Positions 6,412 through 8,745 of a DNA stretch of 8,745 nt are shown here, in pieces. Under the pieces are notes generated by a model, which searched no databases, was not told the DNA's origin, and saw nothing but the letters and a program-made list of their open reading frames with translations. The translations under genes and the position numbers were made by a program. The first letter of the stretch is position 1. Each line of letters opens with the position of its first letter. Origin of the DNA: Actinobacteria bacterium UBA959 (GTDB lineage Bacteria; Actinomycetota; Actinomycetes; S36-B12; UBA5976); NCBI GenBank assembly GCA_002293025.1, contig DBCL01000014.1, positions 165,024 to 173,768 on the forward strand. The letters are read 5' to 3'.

Positions 6412-7572
6412 ATGAATATTGACCTAGGAATGCCCGCTGCTCCTCAAGTACTTGCCACTCGGCGGATCTCTAGACAAATCACGTTGAAGCATCACAGCAA
6501 ACCATTGCTAGTTGGTGGCGGTGCACCAATTTCAGTTCAGTCAATGTGCACCACAGTGACTGCAGATGTAAATGCCACCCTTCAGCAAATTGCTGAACTC
6601 ACCGCCAGTGGTTGTAATGTGGTGCGGGTTGCAGTTCCCAGCCAAGATGATGCCGATGCTTTAGCAATAATTGCTCGCAAGTCTTCTATTCCAGTAATAG
6701 CTGATATTCATTTTCAACCACGGTATGTATTCGCTGCAATCGAAGCAGGATGTGCTGCTGTTCGAGTTAATCCAGGAAACATTAAACAATTTGATGATCG
6801 AATTAAAGACATTGCTAAAGCTGCAAATGACGCAAAGACACCAATTCGAATTGGTGTTAATGCTGGATCCTTAGATCCAAGGCTTATGGCTAAATATGGT
6901 AAAGCAACTCCTGAAGCACTTGTTGAGTCAGCACTTTGGGAAGCTTCTTTATTCGAAGAACATGACTTTAGAGAGATAAAGATTTCAGTCAAGCACCACG
7001 ATCCAGTAGTAATGGTGAAGGCATACCGCCTCTTGGCCCAACAATGCGATTACCCATTACATCTTGGCGTAACTGAAGCAGGTCCAGCTTTTCAAGGCAC
7101 GATTAAATCTGCGGTTGCCTTTGGAGCTTTGCTAGCTGAAGGAATCGGGGACACTTTAAGAGTTTCACTTTCGGCTCCACCTGTTGAAGAAGTAAAAGTT
7201 GGAAATCAGATTTTAGAATCACTAAACCTAAAAACACGTGGGCTAGAAATTGTCTCTTGTCCATCATGCGGCAGAGCCCAAGTTGATGTCTACACATTGG
7301 CAAATGAAGTAACTGCAGGACTAGAGGGCATGAAAGTTCCGCTAAGGGTTGCTGTGATGGGCTGTGTAGTTAATGGTCCTGGTGAAGCCAGAGAAGCTGA
7401 TTTGGGTGTTGCATCTGGTAACGGTAAAGGTCAGATTTTTGTTCGCGGTGAAGTTATCAAAACTGTCCCAGAGTCTGAAATTGTGGCAACACTTATTGCC
7501 GAAGCAAATCGTCTCGCAGAGTTAATGGAAAAAGAAGGCGTAACCGGCGAGCCATCGGTATCGGTTTCTTAA
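6412..7572 (+). CDS. ispG: 4-hydroxy-3-methylbut-2-enyl diphosphate synthase IspG (GcpE)
   Basis: This cytoplasmic 4Fe-4S enzyme of the MEP isoprenoid pathway converts 2-C-methyl-D-erythritol 2,4-cyclodiphosphate to HMBPP. The 386-residue protein is the two-domain bacterial form. The N-terminal TIM-barrel domain begins near VQSMCTT and includes ADIHFQP and RVNPGNI. The C-terminal cluster domain carries the iron ligands Cys283 and Cys286 (CPSCGR), Cys318 (GCVVNGPGE) and Glu325. These are offset by a constant 13 from the E. coli ligands as I recall them (270, 273, 305, 312), so no insertion or deletion lies between them. The N-terminus NIDLGMPAAP matches the usual actinobacterial start, supporting ATG 6412. 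No Shine-Dalgarno is evident in the 47-base gap after rseP. The GNAT gene follows after three bases. The assignment is secure. Confidence 0.97.
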   Translation: MNIDLGMPAAPQVLATRRISRQITLKHHSKPLLVGGGAPISVQSMCTTVTADVNATLQQIAELTASGCNVVRVAVPSQDDADALAIIARKSSIPVIADIHFQPRYVFAAIEAGCAAVRVNPGNIKQFDDRIKDIAKAANDAKTPIRIGVNAGSLDPRLMAKYGKATPEALVESALWEASLFEEHDFREIKISVKHHDPVVMVKAYRLLAQQCDYPLHLGVTEAGPAFQGTIKSAVAFGALLAEGIGDTLRVSLSAPPVEEVKVGNQILESLNLKTRGLEIVSCPSCGRAQVDVYTLANEVTAGLEGMKVPLRVAVMGCVVNGPGEAREADLGVASGNGKGQIFVRGEVIKTVPESEIVATLIAEANRLAELMEKEGVTGEPSVSVS

Positions 7573-7575
7573 ACC

Positions 7576-8406
7576 ATGGCTCCAGCGCTCTTTGTTAGAG
7601 CCATTGAACAAAAAGATTTAGAAACCGCGCTAGCAATAGCCAATCTTGATCCTATTTCAAATTGCTATCTAGTTTCTAAATTAGAAAATTGGCATGGCAT
7701 CGATCAGCAGCTTCTGCTGGTGACCGACCGAAACCGAAATCTAGGCATTGCCTATATCGGAATTAATGCAACCACAGCAAACTGCAGTTATGAAATGCTT
7801 ACTCATTTAGCAGACTACTTAAATACAGTGCGGTCAGTTTCATCAAGCATTGTCGGACTGCGTGAGGATGTATTTGGACTATGGGAGCAGATCTCTTCGC
7901 TATGGGGGCCGCCTCGTTTAATTCGAGAAGATCAACCATTGCTTGAGCTAACCTCACATGTTCAAGGAGACTTAAACCCAGAAGTTCGCGCGGCCACTAT
8001 TGAGGATCTCGATTTAGTTTTACCAGCTGCTGCGAACATGTTTCGTGAAGAAGTTGGCATAGATCCAATGAAAGCTAACACTCGCACGGCCTACCGAAAT
8101 CGAATCAGTGAGTTATTGAATTTGGGTCGAACTTATATCTTGTTGGATGGTCCGGAGATCATTTTTAAGGCAGATGTTGGTGTGCTGTCTTCTGAAGTGA
8201 TCCAAGTGCAAGGGGTTTGGGTGGCACCGCAATATCGAGGCCTGCGGATATCGGGCCCAGCTTTGGCACAAGCCATCAACTTAATGCAGCAAGACCATGC
8301 TCCTCGAGTTTCGTTATATGTCAATGATTTCAATACCCGAGCCCTTCGGCTCTATCGAGCCTTGGGATTCACTCAGGTCGGCACGTTCGCTTCAGTGATG
8401 CTCTAG
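7576..8406 (+). CDS. DUF4081 domain-containing GNAT family N-acetyltransferase
   Basis: This 276-residue protein has two parts: an N-terminal DUF4081-like region (about 8-110) and a C-terminal GNAT domain (about 135-270). Proteins of this architecture stand between ispG and proS in many Actinobacteria; their acceptor substrate is unknown to me. The GNAT part shows the beta-4/acetyl-CoA loop GVWVAPQYRGL (about 214-223) and the late motif SLYVNDFNTRALRLYRALGF with a final GTFASVML. In the loop, the consensus (Q/R)xxGx(G/A) reads Q219-Y-R-G222-L-R224, so Arg replaces the last small residue. The gene starts three bases after the ispG stop with no clear ribosome binding site, so it probably depends on ribosomes finishing ispG. 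It is named an acetyltransferase by fold only; it may bind acetyl-CoA without a known acceptor. Confidence 0.85.
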   Translation: MAPALFVRAIEQKDLETALAIANLDPISNCYLVSKLENWHGIDQQLLLVTDRNRNLGIAYIGINATTANCSYEMLTHLADYLNTVRSVSSSIVGLREDVFGLWEQISSLWGPPRLIREDQPLLELTSHVQGDLNPEVRAATIEDLDLVLPAAANMFREEVGIDPMKANTRTAYRNRISELLNLGRTYILLDGPEIIFKADVGVLSSEVIQVQGVWVAPQYRGLRISGPALAQAINLMQQDHAPRVSLYVNDFNTRALRLYRALGFTQVGTFASVML

Positions 8407-8412
8407 GCCGGT

Positions 8413-8443
8413 CAATCGTGTTAGTCTGCTAATCACCCGATTG
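8413..8443 (+). other. Imperfect hairpin just upstream of proS
   Basis: Outer arms CAATCG (8413-8418) and CGATTG (8438-8443) pair perfectly. Inner arms TGTTAG (8419-8424) and CTAATCA (8429-8435) pair with one bulged T (8433). Bases 8436-8437 form a second bulge, and the loop is the four bases 8425-8428. That gives twelve pairs in 31 bases. The structure ends two bases before the proS Shine-Dalgarno. It lacks a proper T-run, so a plain terminator is unlikely; a leader or processing structure is possible. Confidence 0.4.
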
Positions 8444-8445
8444 TT

Positions 8446-8450
8446 AAGGA
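8446..8450 (+). promoter_or_regulatory. Ribosome binding site that sets a TTG start for proS
   Basis: AAGGA lies six bases before TTG 8457 but 18 bases before the next in-frame ATG (8469). The spacing therefore favours initiation at TTG. Confidence 0.6.
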
Positions 8451-8456
8451 TGCGCC

Positions 8457-8745
8457 TTGTTGCTGCGAATGTCTGAACTGTTCCTTAGAACACTTCGAGA
8501 TAACCCAAATGATGCTGAGGTAGCCAGTCATGCCCTCTTGATTCGTGCGGGATTTATCAGGAGAGCAGCATCAGGTGGTTATACCTGGTTGCCTTTGGGC
8601 TTAAGGGTATTACGCAAAGTTGAGAACATCATTCGAGAAGAGATGGATCAAGCAGGCTTTCAAGAGGTTCACTTCCCAGCGCTGTTACCAAAAGAACCTT
8701 ATGAACTAACTGGACGCTGGCAAGATTACGGACCATCATTATTTA
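8457..8745 (+). CDS. proS: Prolyl-tRNA synthetase ProS, 3'-truncated by the window edge
   Basis: This is a cytoplasmic class II aminoacyl-tRNA synthetase that charges tRNA-Pro with proline. Only the first 96 codons are in the window, open to the last base. The protein begins MLLRMSELFLRTLRD and continues with AGFIRRAASGGYTWLPLGLRV (about 31-51), the characteristic N-terminus of bacterial ProRS. Class II motif 1 follows around EVHFPALLP (70-78) with its invariant Pro74. I chose TTG 8457 because AAGGA is six bases ahead. Also, as I recall, many actinobacterial ProRS proteins begin with the same LLRMS stretch before the conserved LFLRTLR. The frame is closed by a TAA at 8445-8447, so no earlier ATG is possible. 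Motifs 2 and 3, the editing domain and the anticodon-binding domain are beyond the window. The gene is separated from the GNAT gene by 50 bases that contain a hairpin. Confidence 0.92.
   Translation, partial: MLLRMSELFLRTLRDNPNDAEVASHALLIRAGFIRRAASGGYTWLPLGLRVLRKVENIIREEMDQAGFQEVHFPALLPKEPYELTGRWQDYGPSLF

Noticed and set aside
8413..8447. Hairpin read as an intrinsic terminator after the GNAT gene.
   Set aside because: The stem is not G+C-rich, has bulges, and is followed by TTAAGGA rather than a run of T.
8450..8476. ATG at 8450 right after AGG, which could start a small leader peptide before proS.
   Set aside because: It gives only eight codons before TGA, is too close to the AAGGA to be used by it, and has no run of Pro or other attenuator-like codons.
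1..8745. Mobile elements, CRISPR, toxin-antitoxin or defence genes, tRNAs.
   Set aside because: Every sizeable open frame is explained by the listed genes. No direct-repeat array, transposase motif, terminal repeats or tRNA-like TTCGANNC/cloverleaf arrangement was seen.

Overview
The window looks like chromosomal DNA from a low-G+C actinobacterium, most plausibly a small-genome freshwater type such as the acI lineage (Nanopelagicales). Three things support this. The gene string rseP - ispG - GNAT acetyltransferase - proS is an order typical of Actinobacteria. The IspG, M50 protease, DUF4081/GNAT and ProRS sequences are close to actinobacterial family members. Base composition, judged by eye, is well below that of most Actinobacteria, and genes are packed with 1-base overlaps. 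The lineage assignment is inference.

Left part (1-3681, + strand): an operon of four genes, each joined to the next by a 1-base start/stop overlap. It encodes the ATPase (potA, 5' end outside the window) and two permeases (potB, potC) of a polyamine-type ABC importer, then a Mn-dependent ureohydrolase of the agmatinase family. No substrate-binding protein (potD) lies in the window.

Middle (3678-5018, - strand): a class III PLP aminotransferase resembling GabT converges on the ureohydrolase gene, and the two stop codons overlap. Together the five genes suggest uptake of a polyamine or guanidino compound, loss of urea, and transamination toward succinate semialdehyde. The exact substrate is not fixed by sequence. 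A 104-base divergent gap (5019-5122) holds a good candidate promoter for gabT and a weaker one for rseP; their -35 elements overlap.

Right part (5123-8745, + strand): the conserved housekeeping block. It has a site-2 protease (RseP/Rip1), the MEP-pathway iron-sulfur enzyme IspG, a DUF4081-GNAT protein, and the first 96 codons of prolyl-tRNA synthetase, which probably starts at TTG. dxr, the usual upstream neighbour of rseP in Actinobacteria, is not in its expected place. An imperfect hairpin sits just ahead of the proS ribosome binding site.

I found no tRNA or rRNA gene, insertion sequence, CRISPR array, phage gene or clear intrinsic terminator, and no gene-free stretch over 300 bases. The window reads as ordinary core and nutrient-uptake genes. 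I do not see a convincing new biological system; the findings are modest points of gene organisation and regulation.
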